Assembly: GCA_964035575.1 (NCBI GenBank)
Contig: OZ037838.1
Coordinates: forward strand, 496,001 to 560,000
Origin: Rhynchopus sp. YZ270_cl-10
Taxonomy: Eukaryota > Euglenozoa > Diplonemea > Diplonemida > Diplonemidae
Length of the DNA stretch: 64,000 nt
Direction: 5' to 3'
Part shown: piece by piece, positions 27,557 to 38,237 of the stretch
Position numbering within the stretch: position 1 is the stretch's first letter
Layout: every line of letters begins with the position of its first letter
Position numbers and translations under genes: made by a program
Notes under the pieces: model-generated
What the model saw: only the letters and a program-made list of their open reading frames with translations
Told to the model about the DNA's origin: nothing
The model's database searches: none

Positions 27557-30500
27557 AAAAAAAACGCACAATACCTGCGCTGGCCACCACGATCCAAGCA
27601 CCGCAGCGAAGATCGCTTCCACAAACACCGTCGCCAGCAGCGCCCAGGGCATCTGTATTTCTAACGGAAGCTCCAAGAACATATTGTACTGCGCGGTCAG
27701 CGTGACCGCTATTGCGATGCCTATGATTGACCCAAAGGCGAATGCACAGAGCACTGTGCACAACGCCTCGTACACAAACGCACGCACAAGCTGACTGCAG
27801 CTAAACCCCAACGACCGCATCACCGCAAACATCCATTGGTTGTGACTCACATTGTCTGTAAACGATATCCACAACAGCAATATGTTCAGAAACAGAGAGA
27901 CTGCGCTCATTGAGTAAAAGAACGCCATCAAAATGTCGATTGCGACGTGAGTGGAGTCAATCAGCTCCGCTGTGTCGAGAACAACGTGCTTTTCACGGTG
28001 CAAAAAGCTCTTCAACTCTGAAACCACCGCCTCACGGTCGGCATCAGACGTATCATCAGCGAACCTAACAAACAATCTCTGCATTTTTGTGATATTCTGC
28101 CCCACATATGCTTCCGTAGTACAGTCATCTAAGACCTTCGTGAACGAAGGAATCGACATCAACAACGGCGATCCTTTCAATAGGAAGGCATAAGACGATG
28201 CACCGGTCAACCACCCCGGCAGCTTTGAAATTAATGCTCTCGGCTGTGCCAAATAATGCCCCGCCAACGTTTCCACGGTCTGATCGCCTTCGAGATATAG
28301 CATCATAAATCGAAGCGTGTTTTCGACGTTCAAACTCATTGTGTCCTTGGCAGCGTAGGAAGCGATGACTGGTACTAAATTTTCGTATTTAACGTGAATA
28401 TCGACGTGGGTTTCTTCGGGGGGGATGCCGGAATAGATTTGCGGTGGTCTATATGTAGTGTCTGCACGGTAGGATGAATACAAAGACGCAAAGAGCTCAT
28501 CTCGCGCGACACCTCCCTGAAGTTCTTGAATTATGAAGAAATCGTCGTACACTGCCTCAAGGTAGCGAATATCAATGCCAACTGGGGCAAGCGAAATCAT
28601 CGGAAAGCTTAGCATATTGGAGACCTCAATAGAATCGATGAAGGTGTATTCGGTAATACGAAACGTTGAAAACGCCCAGGATTTGATCATAGGATTTTCT
28701 GCCGCCCTTTTTTGCAAAAATTCTTCTAACTCCTTATGCGGAAGAGGCTCATCTATATCAAGCGAACGCACCTGAATGTCAGACCCAACAGCAAGACGAA
28801 TATTATTCTCAATCGATTCTGCCTGCAAAGTGAACACCACCCCACCAAAGATTATGCTTGCTGTGCTGATTGCGAACATCACAAACGTTTTTGACGATCT
28901 TTCCCTATGTGCTGTCAAATTCTTTGAAACCAAAGTGCCTAAACGGCGTTCCGGACCCCAAAGGAGAAGTTTCAAACACATCTTCTCTGACATGCTTTGT
29001 AGGGTCATGCTAATAATGCACAGGCCAAACAGCATGCACAACAGAATCATCAAAAGGATGAAGAAAAACAACCATAATTCATCAAAAATGAATGAATAAG
29101 GCATCATGTAGTATACAGTGAACCCAGACACTACTAAAAAGAGGGCCAAACAGGTTTGCCACAGCTTTAACCCCATTGATTCTAGCTTGGTCATGGTAAC
29201 GCTTGTCACGGAGGAGGATTGATGAGATATGTCGAGGGCAGCGCGTAGTGTGTTTCCTAATGCTCTGCGAATCGGTATGATGTTTGCAGCGATTGGGACG
29301 ACAAAACCTAAAGTGATCGGTATGCCTACTGCAAGATCCCGCATTTTCCCGTATTCTGGATCAAATCCCGAATATACACTAAGCTTCTTCTCAATCACAA
29401 TCGAACCAATCAGAGCAAAGAACATCCCCAATGCGACCCCGGGGATTGCAAAAGAGAGGGCCTGGATTGAGATCAGATTGATCAAATGCGTTTTTCTAAA
29501 TCCTAATGCACGTAACATGCCGTGTTCATAGGTGCGTTTGCTTATTGATGCCATAAGAAGCGAATAGATCAGAATACAGCCAAGAATCATGATGGTAATA
29601 ACAATACAGTTGAAGATCTGATCGAGGAAGAGGCGGAGATAGGCGAAACCAACCATCGCATTTGGTAGAGGGTATTCGAGAGTGTCGTTGGTACGGTCGC
29701 CCATTAGGAGGACGATTTCGTCGCTGGCTTGGACAACATCGAGTTGCATTTCCTTCGCGCTTTTCATGAAGATATCTTTTCTGTTTTCAAACAGCGCCTG
29801 AATCAATACTGCATATTCATCCAGCTTGACAGCCTCTGCGATGGTGCGCAACTCTGGTAACGCAATCCCCGCAGTCTTTTCAAAAGACCTCCTCTGATTG
29901 AAGTAGCATATCTGCTCCATGACCGTCCGCACCAAATGATGTGAGTCAATCACAATCGCATTTCCAATCGCAGCAGGGTACTTCCCCTCTGACAGCGAAA
30001 TCTCCCCAACCACGTCTAGGTCTAACTGTATGACTGGAAGCGTGGGCTTGCTTTTGACCTGACCAGAGGTTTCGTCTCGCGTATCCAAAGAGCCAGCTGA
30101 AGCTCCAAAACCAAATGCGTCTAAGATGTCGACCTCAGTCTCCGCCCCGTAGTCATCAACAAAACGCTGGAAATCGATTGTAACAACAATGTGCTCACCT
30201 ACCTCTGCTTGAATCCCTAGTTGGCGGAGCATGGTGTCCTTAACGTGCGCTTCTCCTTCACCAAGGACCCGGTGTCCCCAGGTTCTTCCAATGTTTTGTG
30301 CTTCTTCGTTTCTGCTGTTTAAGACCAAAACTGTGCAGCCGACGGAGGAATTTTGTCCGTATTTCCTGCGCGCGCTAGCGGTGATGAACCAGCGAGGCGC
30401 GGTGCGCACCTTAGTTTCATTGAGAAGAGCACGGCGTGCGGTGTAGTTGAGGAAGGGGTTGGAGGAGTGGGTCATATCACTGAGCATCATCATGTCCATT

Positions 30501-30832
30501 TCGCCTGTCTTCTCTTCGGCAAGCTTGATGAAAAGGACCGGAGATTTGCCTATAGCATCGAGGATGAGTGCAGAGATGCCTACTACAGTGAAGACTGCGA
30601 AGAGACCAATGACATATTCTAGTGGCCGTTTGCGAACCTCAGCGACAGTCATTTTTGCAGAAAGCTTGCACGCTGCTGCCATTCCAGCAAAGACCCCACC
30701 CTCCACATCAGCATCGTCATCCTCACTTCTTGCCAACGGCCGCTCCGCCATCGACCCCTGGCTCCCATTCGAGCGGGCCCCCGCACTTTGTGGTCGTGAC
30801 GCCGGGGTAAAAGCACTCCGGTCCGTCGCCAT
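27539..30832 (-). CDS. FtsX/MacB-type permease protein, two modules
   Basis: 1097 residues from the first ATG at 30832; the frame reaches 30913 only by TTG. About ten membrane segments: one near residues 72-93, a first FtsX module near 405-520 (with ISKRTYEHGMLRALGF, the typical loop before the second helix), segments near 556-609 and 649-669, then a last group near 967-1089. Large extracytoplasmic domains lie at about 95-400 and 670-960. This is the FtsX-like layout of type VII ABC systems, whose ATPase would be a separate protein not found here. Related proteins are known in several protists; their substrate is unclear. The N-terminal 60 residues are Ser/Asp-rich and probably cytosolic. The stop lies inside a dispersed repeat. 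Confidence 0.82.
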   Translation of the reverse strand: MATDRSAFTPASRPQSAGARSNGSQGSMAERPLARSEDDDADVEGGVFAGMAAACKLSAKMTVAEVRKRPLEYVIGLFAVFTVVGISALILDAIGKSPVLFIKLAEEKTGEMDMMMLSDMTHSSNPFLNYTARRALLNETKVRTAPRWFITASARRKYGQNSSVGCTVLVLNSRNEEAQNIGRTWGHRVLGEGEAHVKDTMLRQLGIQAEVGEHIVVTIDFQRFVDDYGAETEVDILDAFGFGASAGSLDTRDETSGQVKSKPTLPVIQLDLDVVGEISLSEGKYPAAIGNAIVIDSHHLVRTVMEQICYFNQRRSFEKTAGIALPELRTIAEAVKLDEYAVLIQALFENRKDIFMKSAKEMQLDVVQASDEIVLLMGDRTNDTLEYPLPNAMVGFAYLRLFLDQIFNCIVITIMILGCILIYSLLMASISKRTYEHGMLRALGFRKTHLINLISIQALSFAIPGVALGMFFALIGSIVIEKKLSVYSGFDPEYGKMRDLAVGIPITLGFVVPIAANIIPIRRALGNTLRAALDISHQSSSVTSVTMTKLESMGLKLWQTCLALFLVVSGFTVYYMMPYSFIFDELWLFFFILLMILLCMLFGLCIISMTLQSMSEKMCLKLLLWGPERRLGTLVSKNLTAHRERSSKTFVMFAISTASIIFGGVVFTLQAESIENNIRLAVGSDIQVRSLDIDEPLPHKELEEFLQKRAAENPMIKSWAFSTFRITEYTFIDSIEVSNMLSFPMISLAPVGIDIRYLEAVYDDFFIIQELQGGVARDELFASLYSSYRADTTYRPPQIYSGIPPEETHVDIHVKYENLVPVIASYAAKDTMSLNVENTLRFMMLYLEGDQTVETLAGHYLAQPRALISKLPGWLTGASSYAFLLKGSPLLMSIPSFTKVLDDCTTEAYVGQNITKMQRLFVRFADDTSDADREAVVSELKSFLHREKHVVLDTAELIDSTHVAIDILMAFFYSMSAVSLFLNILLLWISFTDNVSHNQWMFAVMRSLGFSCSQLVRAFVYEALCTVLCAFAFGSIIGIAIAVTLTAQYNMFLELPLEIQMPWALLATVFVEAIFAAVLGSWWPAQVLCVFFFFVAS

Positions 30833-31352
30833 CTGCTCTTGAGGAAAGCAAGAATGCCGCTGTGTTACCAACGCCCGTGGTCCTTTGTCCTCCTCTTCCT
30901 CCACTCCCTTCAAGAACGCAAAGAAAAGCGAACTAATTTTGGGTTTTTAAAGAACGAAGAAGAAAATGTATTTTCTTTAGCAGATGAGAGGCGGGTGATC
31001 GAAGATTCGTGGGAGTTGGATGCACGCGAAAAGACAGTCGGCGCTGACAATCACAAAGGCGGACGCAACGATGAGGAGGAGGAACACACCGTAGCACGGA
31101 AGCCCCAGCATGCACGGCGGTGTGGTGGGTCCCTTTGTTGTCTTTTTCTTTTGAAAGGGCTTTATGTTAGTTTGTGCTTTTCACTCTACGCAGTCGCTTA
31201 AAATGCGGAATACTGTACGCAACGAGAGAGAGAGCGGGGGGAGAGAGAAAGCAGGAGTGTATGAAAAGGGTAAATGGAGGGCAAAAAAAAATGTGTTGTC
31301 TGTGGGGAAAACGGTGCTGGGTGGTGGGGGTGGGGGGGTAGGGAGCTAGGTA
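30833..31352. other. Spacer upstream of the permease
   Basis: Purine/pyrimidine-skewed 5' region of the permease gene, then AT-rich DNA with a G-run near 31310-31340. ORFs on both strands overlap and are unsupported. Confidence 0.5.
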
Positions 31353-31507
31353 CACGACGTTGAAGTAAATTACTTTACTTGTGGTTTTACATGTCATTTT
31401 TTTGTGTTTAAGCTGTACGCTTACGTTTTTACGTGTACCACAAGTAAACTATTTTCACAAGTAAAATGACATGTAAAACCACAAGTAAAGTCATTTACTT
31501 CAACGTG
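31353..31507. mobile_element. MITE, about 52-bp terminal inverted repeats, TA flanks
   Basis: Arms of about 52 bases (CACgaCGTTGAAGTAAAT... and its complement CTTCAACGTG at the right) with about three differences. TA stands outside both ends (31351-31352 and 31508-31509). The loop carries shorter inverted repeats of acaagtaaa and tacgtttttacg. 155 bp, no coding capacity. Confidence 0.72.
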
Positions 31508-31509
31508 TA

Positions 31510-33679
31510 GTGCCATACGTCTCCACCCACGCTCTGAAGACCATACTATTCAAATAAAACGATGACCGTATTGTACAAAGTGTCGTGGGACCGCTTTTGG
31601 AGGGGTTTGAGCGTTTGAGACTTTGTTGGCATGTTAGTTCGTCTTATTGGCAGTTTTTTCCAGAATACCACCTTAGCATTTTTAAAGAGGATGGGGGGGA
31701 GGGACGTTCAGTTTCTACTGTTTTGTTTCGGTTGTATTGGGTTTTTTTTTTTTGTATTTGCTTTCGTTCGAAGAGCTCGTAATTCAAGAACGGGGGAGAA
31801 AGGGGAGAGTGGCTGAGGCTTATTTTGGAAAGACTGAATACACTTTAAAAGAAAACATTGTGAGATATCTTGCGTGCACATACACATACACATCAACAAA
31901 TAAAGGGAAAGTTAAACAACAAAACTAATGGGCGGGGAGGGAGCTAAATCTCGATCACTTGAAAGACGGGAAAATGCTTCCCTTTTGCGTTGAAGTGAAA
32001 ACACATACACACATTGGGGCCACATTATGCGCAAGAAGTACCCCTATTAGTCATCACACACACTATGGGCAATGTTCTCTTCCTAGAAATTGCCCACAAC
32101 TGCTTTCACACAACACACAGTGGGCTATATTCCTGATACTCAGGGGATAACCTAACCCCTAATAGCAAACACATACACACACTATGGGTGATATGTTGCC
32201 CCTCAGAAATACCCACATCTGCTTTTAAACACACAAACACACGACGCCAGACCATCACCTTCCCTTGAAGGGAAGGTACAGATTTTGTGTTTGACCACAT
32301 GCTTTATTACATTATTTCACCCACAGAGTAAAGACATCTACAGTGATAGAGGCGGGGCTAGGAACTATGCTCGAGGTAACAAAGAAGGCTTTGGAAGGGA
32401 TGGATGTGACCCATCTTCAAAAGTATGCCTAAGGGGGGGGGGGAAACCAGGATGCACGTTAGATGGGGGTGGCAAGGGAATCTAGGTTGTATGGTACGTG
32501 CTCGGCCCCGACTGAATACCGTATTATTCGTATTAGACAGTGTTATACGGTACTATACGGTGCTGCTGGGGACTGAATACCGAACAATTCGTATAATTAA
32601 TTATACGAATTATTCAAATTTTGCAACCTAGGGTGGGGGGAATGAGGGGGTTCGGTGTGTTACAAGCAGAGCTACAGGGGGGTGTGCCTCGTAGGGCTGC
32701 CCTGATTGATCTTCCCAGTAACTGCCTTGAGTAAAATGATTAAGATAATATTTTCAGAAAGATGGAGTTTATGTCCACCAGCGTCGTCTCCTCCTTCTAA
32801 AAAAGTCTTTTATTTTTTTTGATAAAATTGTTGGATGTAGTGTAGTTGCCTCGGTTGTGTTGCCACAGTTGTGCAATCTCCACTGTCTTTTTTTGCAAAT
32901 AAAAATTTGGGTACAGCGTGAGTAACAAAAAGCTTTTTTCACAAACCAAAAAAAAAGGGCGTTTGCACACCTGGAAACAAGACGGGTGCTTCTCGTGCAC
33001 ATATCCAAAAAAAAAAAGGGGGGGTGGGATTGAGTACAAACACTTCGGGACCTAGGCACCTGACGTGCCGTGTGTTATCGAACCCCATAGTGCTTTGCTA
33101 GGTTGCTTATTAGGAAAACAGAACAAAACAAAACAAAAAAACAGGATTGCAATCTTGAACTTCCATATTTAAAATACTGTGACCCGCAAGATATATGAAC
33201 TGTGAAAATGATACAACTCAGAAAAAATCGAAGTTCCACAACTTTTACGGTCCATATCCTTTACGGCTACGGTATTTAATAAAAAGAAGCAAAACCTTTT
33301 GGTTTTGGTAAGATGAACATAATTCTCGCATCTTTGAAAAAGGGTGGATATTTTGAAGTTGTTTTTAGCGACACCTCCAATGGATGTACAAGTGGTGTGG
33401 CTGACGACCCCAAAATAGCAGAAAATAGCAGAAAATAGCCCCAAAATAGCACCCCCCTTCAGCCACACCAACAAGACGAAAGAAAACGACAGAGGGGGGA
33501 AAAGGGGAATAAAGAAATGAACGTGTTACACTGACACAGTCATTATGTCGCACAACAAAAGAAAGAAAAGTTTTTGTGCACATCGTGAACAAAAAAATTC
33601 ATTTGTAGGCAGGAGACCTGCTACTGTCTATTATTACTGAATTTTTAGACAGACATCGGGAAAAGAGAGAAAAGTTTAT
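31510..33679. other. Repeat-rich spacer
   Basis: Includes worn tandem copies of a cacacactatgggcaat... motif (31995-32250), a possible small element with CTAGGTTG/CAACCTAG ends (32482-32631) holding a 26-bp perfect palindrome at 32586-32611, one 85-bp repeat (32810-32893), and the worn MITE half at 33175-33275. Several homopolymer runs. No supported gene. Confidence 0.6.
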
Positions 33680-33714
33680 AAGATGACCCTGAGCCTCTCG
33701 TGCTAAGTCACCTT
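33680..33714 (-). repeat. LINE 3' stem-loop, copy 3
   Basis: Stem-loop with changed inner stem (TGAGC / GCTAA). Almost no LINE body follows. Confidence 0.6.
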
Positions 33715-33793
33715 AAAGACGTTGTGCAAAGTGCAAACGCCTCACCGTACATCGGCGTGACGCAGGCATTGAAAAAAGAAAGAAAAAGTTTAT

Positions 33794-33828
33794 AAGATGA
33801 CCCTAAGCCTCTCGTGTTATAGTCACCT
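33794..33828 (-). repeat. LINE 3' stem-loop, copy 4
   Basis: About 114 bases from copy 3 and in the same orientation; the right inner stem is altered (gttat). It is an isolated LINE end. Confidence 0.6.
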
Positions 33829-34317
33829 TTAAAAAAAATGTGAAGTTGAAAAACGTACCAACACAGCTTACAAGGCAGCTACTTCCTACTCGGCCTGCAT
33901 GGGAGGGTGGGTATCGAATAGGGGTGAAAGGGTAGGATCCAAGCTTGTCATACTTGGCCATCTGGAAAAAGAGCAAAAGGTCGAAAGAAGATGCTATGTC
34001 TTGCGTGCATGCACATCTAAAAGGGTTTTGGGGGAGGGTTGAAATTTCGCACGAGGAGCATGTGTGTTTTGTTTTTTTTGAAAACTTTGACAACGTGTAC
34101 CGAACGGCAATCCACGTTTGACCAAGTTCTTAGGAAATGACTGACCCCATCACACGCACAAAGATATTTTCTATCGAAAGATGGGGTGTTTGCCAGCGTC
34201 GTCTCCAAAATAAAATTCTAACACCCCCTATGTGGCAAGGCATAATTCTCATACCCGAGCAAAACTTTATTTTAACACCTCGTCCCGAGTTTTTGTCCGA
34301 GAATGCGATTACTAATT

Positions 34318-34692
34318 AGTTACTCCACTAAATAAATCGAGCAAAAATATGGTGAACTCAGCGGAGCCCGGTTTTAAAAGTGCCAAAAACGACCTTTTCG
34401 TTTTGACGCGTTGTGAGTTCCTCAAATGCAATTTTGAAGGGTAAAAAATTCGGGTTTTCTAAGCACATGCAGTGCTAAGTTAAAAAAAATCGCGAAAAAA
34501 AAATACAAAAATTTTGTGTTGGAAGCTCGGAACCCAGAAACGTCCAATGGTGAAGTTTTTTTCTGGTTTCGTTGCACCCTGTATTTTTACTTAAAAATCA
34601 AGACAAAGTGATTTTTACCTGGATTTTTGCCTGTATTTTACTAGGGATTTTCCCTTAGTAAAATACAGGGGAATTATCTTTAGTTAGTTAAA
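34318..34692. repeat. Inverted single unit of the 396-bp repeat
   Basis: Inverted, diverged copy of the unit at 180-575; 34318-34445 is best conserved. It ends in a hairpin (cctgtattttactagggatt and complement), which matches the fold-back at the other copies' start. Confidence 0.75.
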
Positions 34693-36617
34693 AGAGCAGA
34701 GCGACAGCCACGCATCGTGAGTGTTCACTGCTTTTTTTTTTTGCAAGGCTACTCTAATACCAGGGTCCTAGCTTGGTTTTGAAAAAAAATGCCAAATCTG
34801 GGTCAGAATTTTTTTTTTGGGTCAGCAGAGGTTTTGGGCCTTGGGGGGCTTGTCTTGGCTTTTTTGGGTTTTCCGAGCTCTACCCTCACTGTGGTGGGGT
34901 CATTTCAGAAAAATGGACAAGTTCTTGACTGATACAAATTTTGGTCACTACGACTAGTGAGTTGCTCACAACGTTAAATGGAACTCTACTATAACCATAA
35001 AAATCACTCCCCGTTCATAGATCACCCAACACAAAATATATAAAATGGCGCCGCAGGCAAAAAAAATTGGGCCCAGCCCTGGACGGTGCCGGATTTTTTT
35101 GTCGATATTTTTTTCTTACCCCAGAAATGGTGGTGGGCCCCCCAAAGAGGGAAAAAAATCAGAATTTCCCAATTTCCAAATTAATTAATTCCCTTTTTTT
35201 TTTTTTTTCGTGGGTCGCGACCCAGGCACTTGGGTCAGCTTGACCCACTGACCCAGGCAAGCTAGGACTCTGCTAATACCCAATGACTTTGCATCATAGT
35301 TGCATGACTCTACACACACCACACCAAAACACTGCGGTGTCAATAGCTAATCTTCACACAGGGAAAACGGGAAACGAAATCGGGGGAGAGTTTGTTAGTT
35401 TGTACGCTTCCACTGCTACTTAAAGCAAAAAAAAAAAAAAAAAAAAACCCCTACCGGCAGGGATGTTGCTAAACCGCGTAGTGGAATTCCAAAATCCTTG
35501 AGAGGTCGTTTTTTTTACGGGAAATTTTACGTGGGAAAATCCTTTTTTTTCCGGGAAATTTTGAGGAGTCTTTTTTTTTTTACGGGAAAATTCTGTAGGG
35601 TTGACCCGGGAGGCTGTACCTTCAATTTTTTTTTTTTTTGCCTGCGGCACCAGTTTTCATTTTTTTGCTCCGCAAAAAAGGGTTCGTTGAGTGACTCTGT
35701 GGTGTAAATAGCTATATTTTTACACCGTGCCCTATATTTTTTTTCGCCTGCGGCGCCATTTTATATTATTTTTTTTTGCTCCGCAAAAAAAAAATACAGT
35801 TCCGTATGTTCCCGATGGTACTTGTCTTCTGAAGGAAAAGTACAAAGTGAACGTGGGGGCAGTTTGCGTAGTTGCAAACTTTGCTGCATGTTGTGACCCC
35901 ACCATTTGACGGACAGAGCACGTCGAACCCAATAAGGAGTGAGAATGAAGGATATGGCCAAAGAAAAAAGTAGCGTACCGTGCGCCTGCGGCGCAAGCTT
36001 GCATTACACCCTTCTTATGATATAGTTTGGCTGTGAAAAAGGTGCAATTTTAAGCGCAATTTTTGAATGTCACCTCATGAAATGAAGGAGGAAATAGAAA
36101 CAAAGCATTTTGAACACACTCGCGGTTCTAGGGACGAACCGCGCTGCAGAGCCACTCCTCACCAAACAGGTCGAGGTGTGTGCGTTTCACCACAACCTCT
36201 CCCATGGGTTTTATCGTGTGATGAGTGTTAAGTTTCTATTTATGTGGCGTACCATGACTTCGCCAGAATGCGGTTTTCTCGAAGTTTTCTTGGAAAATGG
36301 GGACACTCTCGCACGGGTTTTGGAGGTTGCACCGGTCGTGCACTCCCGTCTTTGGTTGCTGTTGAACAAGGATTCTCTCTCCTGACCAAAAACGAAAGAA
36401 ATTGGACGTGGGGTCTCAAAATTTTCGGGGAAAACGGCATATTTAGCGATAAGTGTGTTCGAAACGTATCATGTGGGCAAAAAAAATCATGATTTTCACC
36501 TCCAGGGTCGAAAAATGTCCCTGATTCCTGTGTAAAAAAACCCGTAAAAAACCCCGAATTCCAAGCCCGAAAAGTGCGATTTTCGTAACTGTTTAGCGTC
36601 AGGTCTGCCTACCGGAT
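34693..36617. repeat. Mosaic of dispersed repeats
   Basis: Positions 34855-35000 are an inverted copy of 59030-59170; 35040-35100 an inverted copy of 58570-58640; 35635-35800 a direct copy of 58618-58745 (cctgcggcgccatttt ... tttgctccgcaaa). Positions 35900-36002 match the repeat that is split by the LINE at 60665-60705 and 63868-63918, and 36075-36242 is the inverted 160-bp repeat. The region is very AT-rich with tiny GC hairpins. No gene supported. Confidence 0.7.
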
Positions 36618-37955
36618 TCACTGACAAACGCAACCCCCGCCACAACGCACTGCCTCACGGTCACCCCCTCCTCCTCCTCCACCTTCTTCTTCCACTTCGC
36701 ATTCGGTGCGCGCTTCGTCGCTGGTATTTTCGGTGGCATGCTTGCCTGCAGAGAGCGGGCTGTCACTCACGTCCCCCTCACCCTCACCTAGCCCGACCAA
36801 GGCGCAGACGTACGAGACCTCTGATCCTACTACAGCAACACTCCTCTCGTCCCCCGCGACAACAAGACGCTGCACCACATCTGCCCCAAGACAACTACGT
36901 TGTACTATGCTTCCATCCATCGACCACCTTTCCACTGTCCCTTTGAGTGCACCTTGCAAGATAACATAGTTCAGACAACACGAGAAGAACGCAGACGGAG
37001 CAGACACCTTCAATTCCGCGAGCAGACGTGGTGTGTCACCAGAGGTTCGGTACACAGCGATGGATGCGGGACCACAAAAGAGGATGCGACTGCCACATGG
37101 CGAAAAGGTGCAGAAGGTACGGCTTTGGAACGGATACAGATCTAGCACTTTACCGTTGGAAAGGGAGATAAGCGCGCGGGCGTTGCTTCCACCAGGTTCG
37201 TGTCCGCACGCATACCGCCCGCACGGCGACACAGCTAGACCCCTCCCCGAAATTGCAAATCGATTCTCCACAACCTTCTTCGTCAAATCAAACACCACGA
37301 CACCAGATACACATCCCCCCACAACCCTGGTCCCCACCGCACTCAGTGCAAGAACCTCGCTTGGTAGAGTAAACGCCACCTCCGCGGCCTCTGCAGATCC
37401 CGCATCCTCAGGAAAACGGAGCAGCCGAACCTCAGGAGAGTAGTGTTCCGAGAACGCTAGGTGTGAGGCGCTGAGCGCAACACACTGTACACGGTGCACT
37501 GCCGCGGTCGTGGTGGAGTGTCCTGTCGCAAGGTTGTGGCACAGCAAGGTAGGAGGGGCGACACCCTCTGTTTCCAACGGTGCTGCACCTGTTGCGATGA
37601 GATGGGTCCCGCAGGGTGATATGGTGACATCCGGCTGCGAGAATTGGTGGCCCTTAAAGAGAGCAGTGGTATGCTTCCAGGCAGGCATAGCGGTCATGGT
37701 GACAGCGAGGTGAGGGTCGGCAGAAATCAGGTCCTTGAAAGGTGTGCTCGGATCCAGCAACATCAGGTCCGTCTCCGTCTCAGCCAAGACCATCGCCGTG
37801 ACAGCGCCGTAGGGGGCCAGGGTTCCCTCCTCACCGCGTCTGAACAACACCTTTCGTTGCATGCTGAGCACCGTCTCGTCGTCTGCAATGGTCACCTTGC
37901 AGCGGTGTACCCCCTCTTTGGATGGGACCGTGCATTCAACCTGTAGTACGTCCAT
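36618..37955 (-). CDS. Diverged solo ubiquitin-like/propeller protein
   Basis: 445 residues from Met-Asp-Val at 37955, the same start context as the array genes; an upstream extension to 38234 is not supported. Residues 1-80 (MDVLQVECTVPSKEGVHRCK ... FKDLISADPHLAVTM) look like a ubiquitin-like fold. Then follow WD-like blades with TISPCGTHLIATG, VALSASHLAFS, LALSAVGTRVVGG, LAVSPCGRYACG and CTFSPCGSRILFCG, each on the family Ser-x-Cys-Gly core. The C-terminus is an acidic and Gly-rich tail with a final Cys cluster (CGGGCVCQ). Identity to the array is low, so it may be an old single-copy relative. It lacks the loop pattern of the array genes. Confidence 0.72.
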   Translation of the reverse strand: MDVLQVECTVPSKEGVHRCKVTIADDETVLSMQRKVLFRRGEEGTLAPYGAVTAMVLAETETDLMLLDPSTPFKDLISADPHLAVTMTAMPAWKHTTALFKGHQFSQPDVTISPCGTHLIATGAAPLETEGVAPPTLLCHNLATGHSTTTAAVHRVQCVALSASHLAFSEHYSPEVRLLRFPEDAGSAEAAEVAFTLPSEVLALSAVGTRVVGGCVSGVVVFDLTKKVVENRFAISGRGLAVSPCGRYACGHEPGGSNARALISLSNGKVLDLYPFQSRTFCTFSPCGSRILFCGPASIAVYRTSGDTPRLLAELKVSAPSAFFSCCLNYVILQGALKGTVERWSMDGSIVQRSCLGADVVQRLVVAGDERSVAVVGSEVSYVCALVGLGEGEGDVSDSPLSAGKHATENTSDEARTECEVEEEGGGGGGGDREAVRCGGGCVCQ

Positions 37956-38237
37956 GTGAGGATAAAGCCCAAAGACGGACGGTTTGTCTGGTGGTAAATG
38001 GAGGAGAGGGGTGAGGGGAGGAGGAAGGGGGTGAGGATGGCAAAAAGGAGCAATTCCTTTCGCTGCAAAGTAAGGTAATGGGTAGGGGAGGGGAGGTTCC
38101 ATGACTAACGATTGGGGAAGGAACTTTGGTGCTAAAAATACATTTTTTACTTTTGCGTATTTGACTCGCTGGGGTGTTTTTGCAATCACCAAAATCTCAA
38201 AATCGGGCAATGTACCCCGAAAAAACCAGGTCACACA

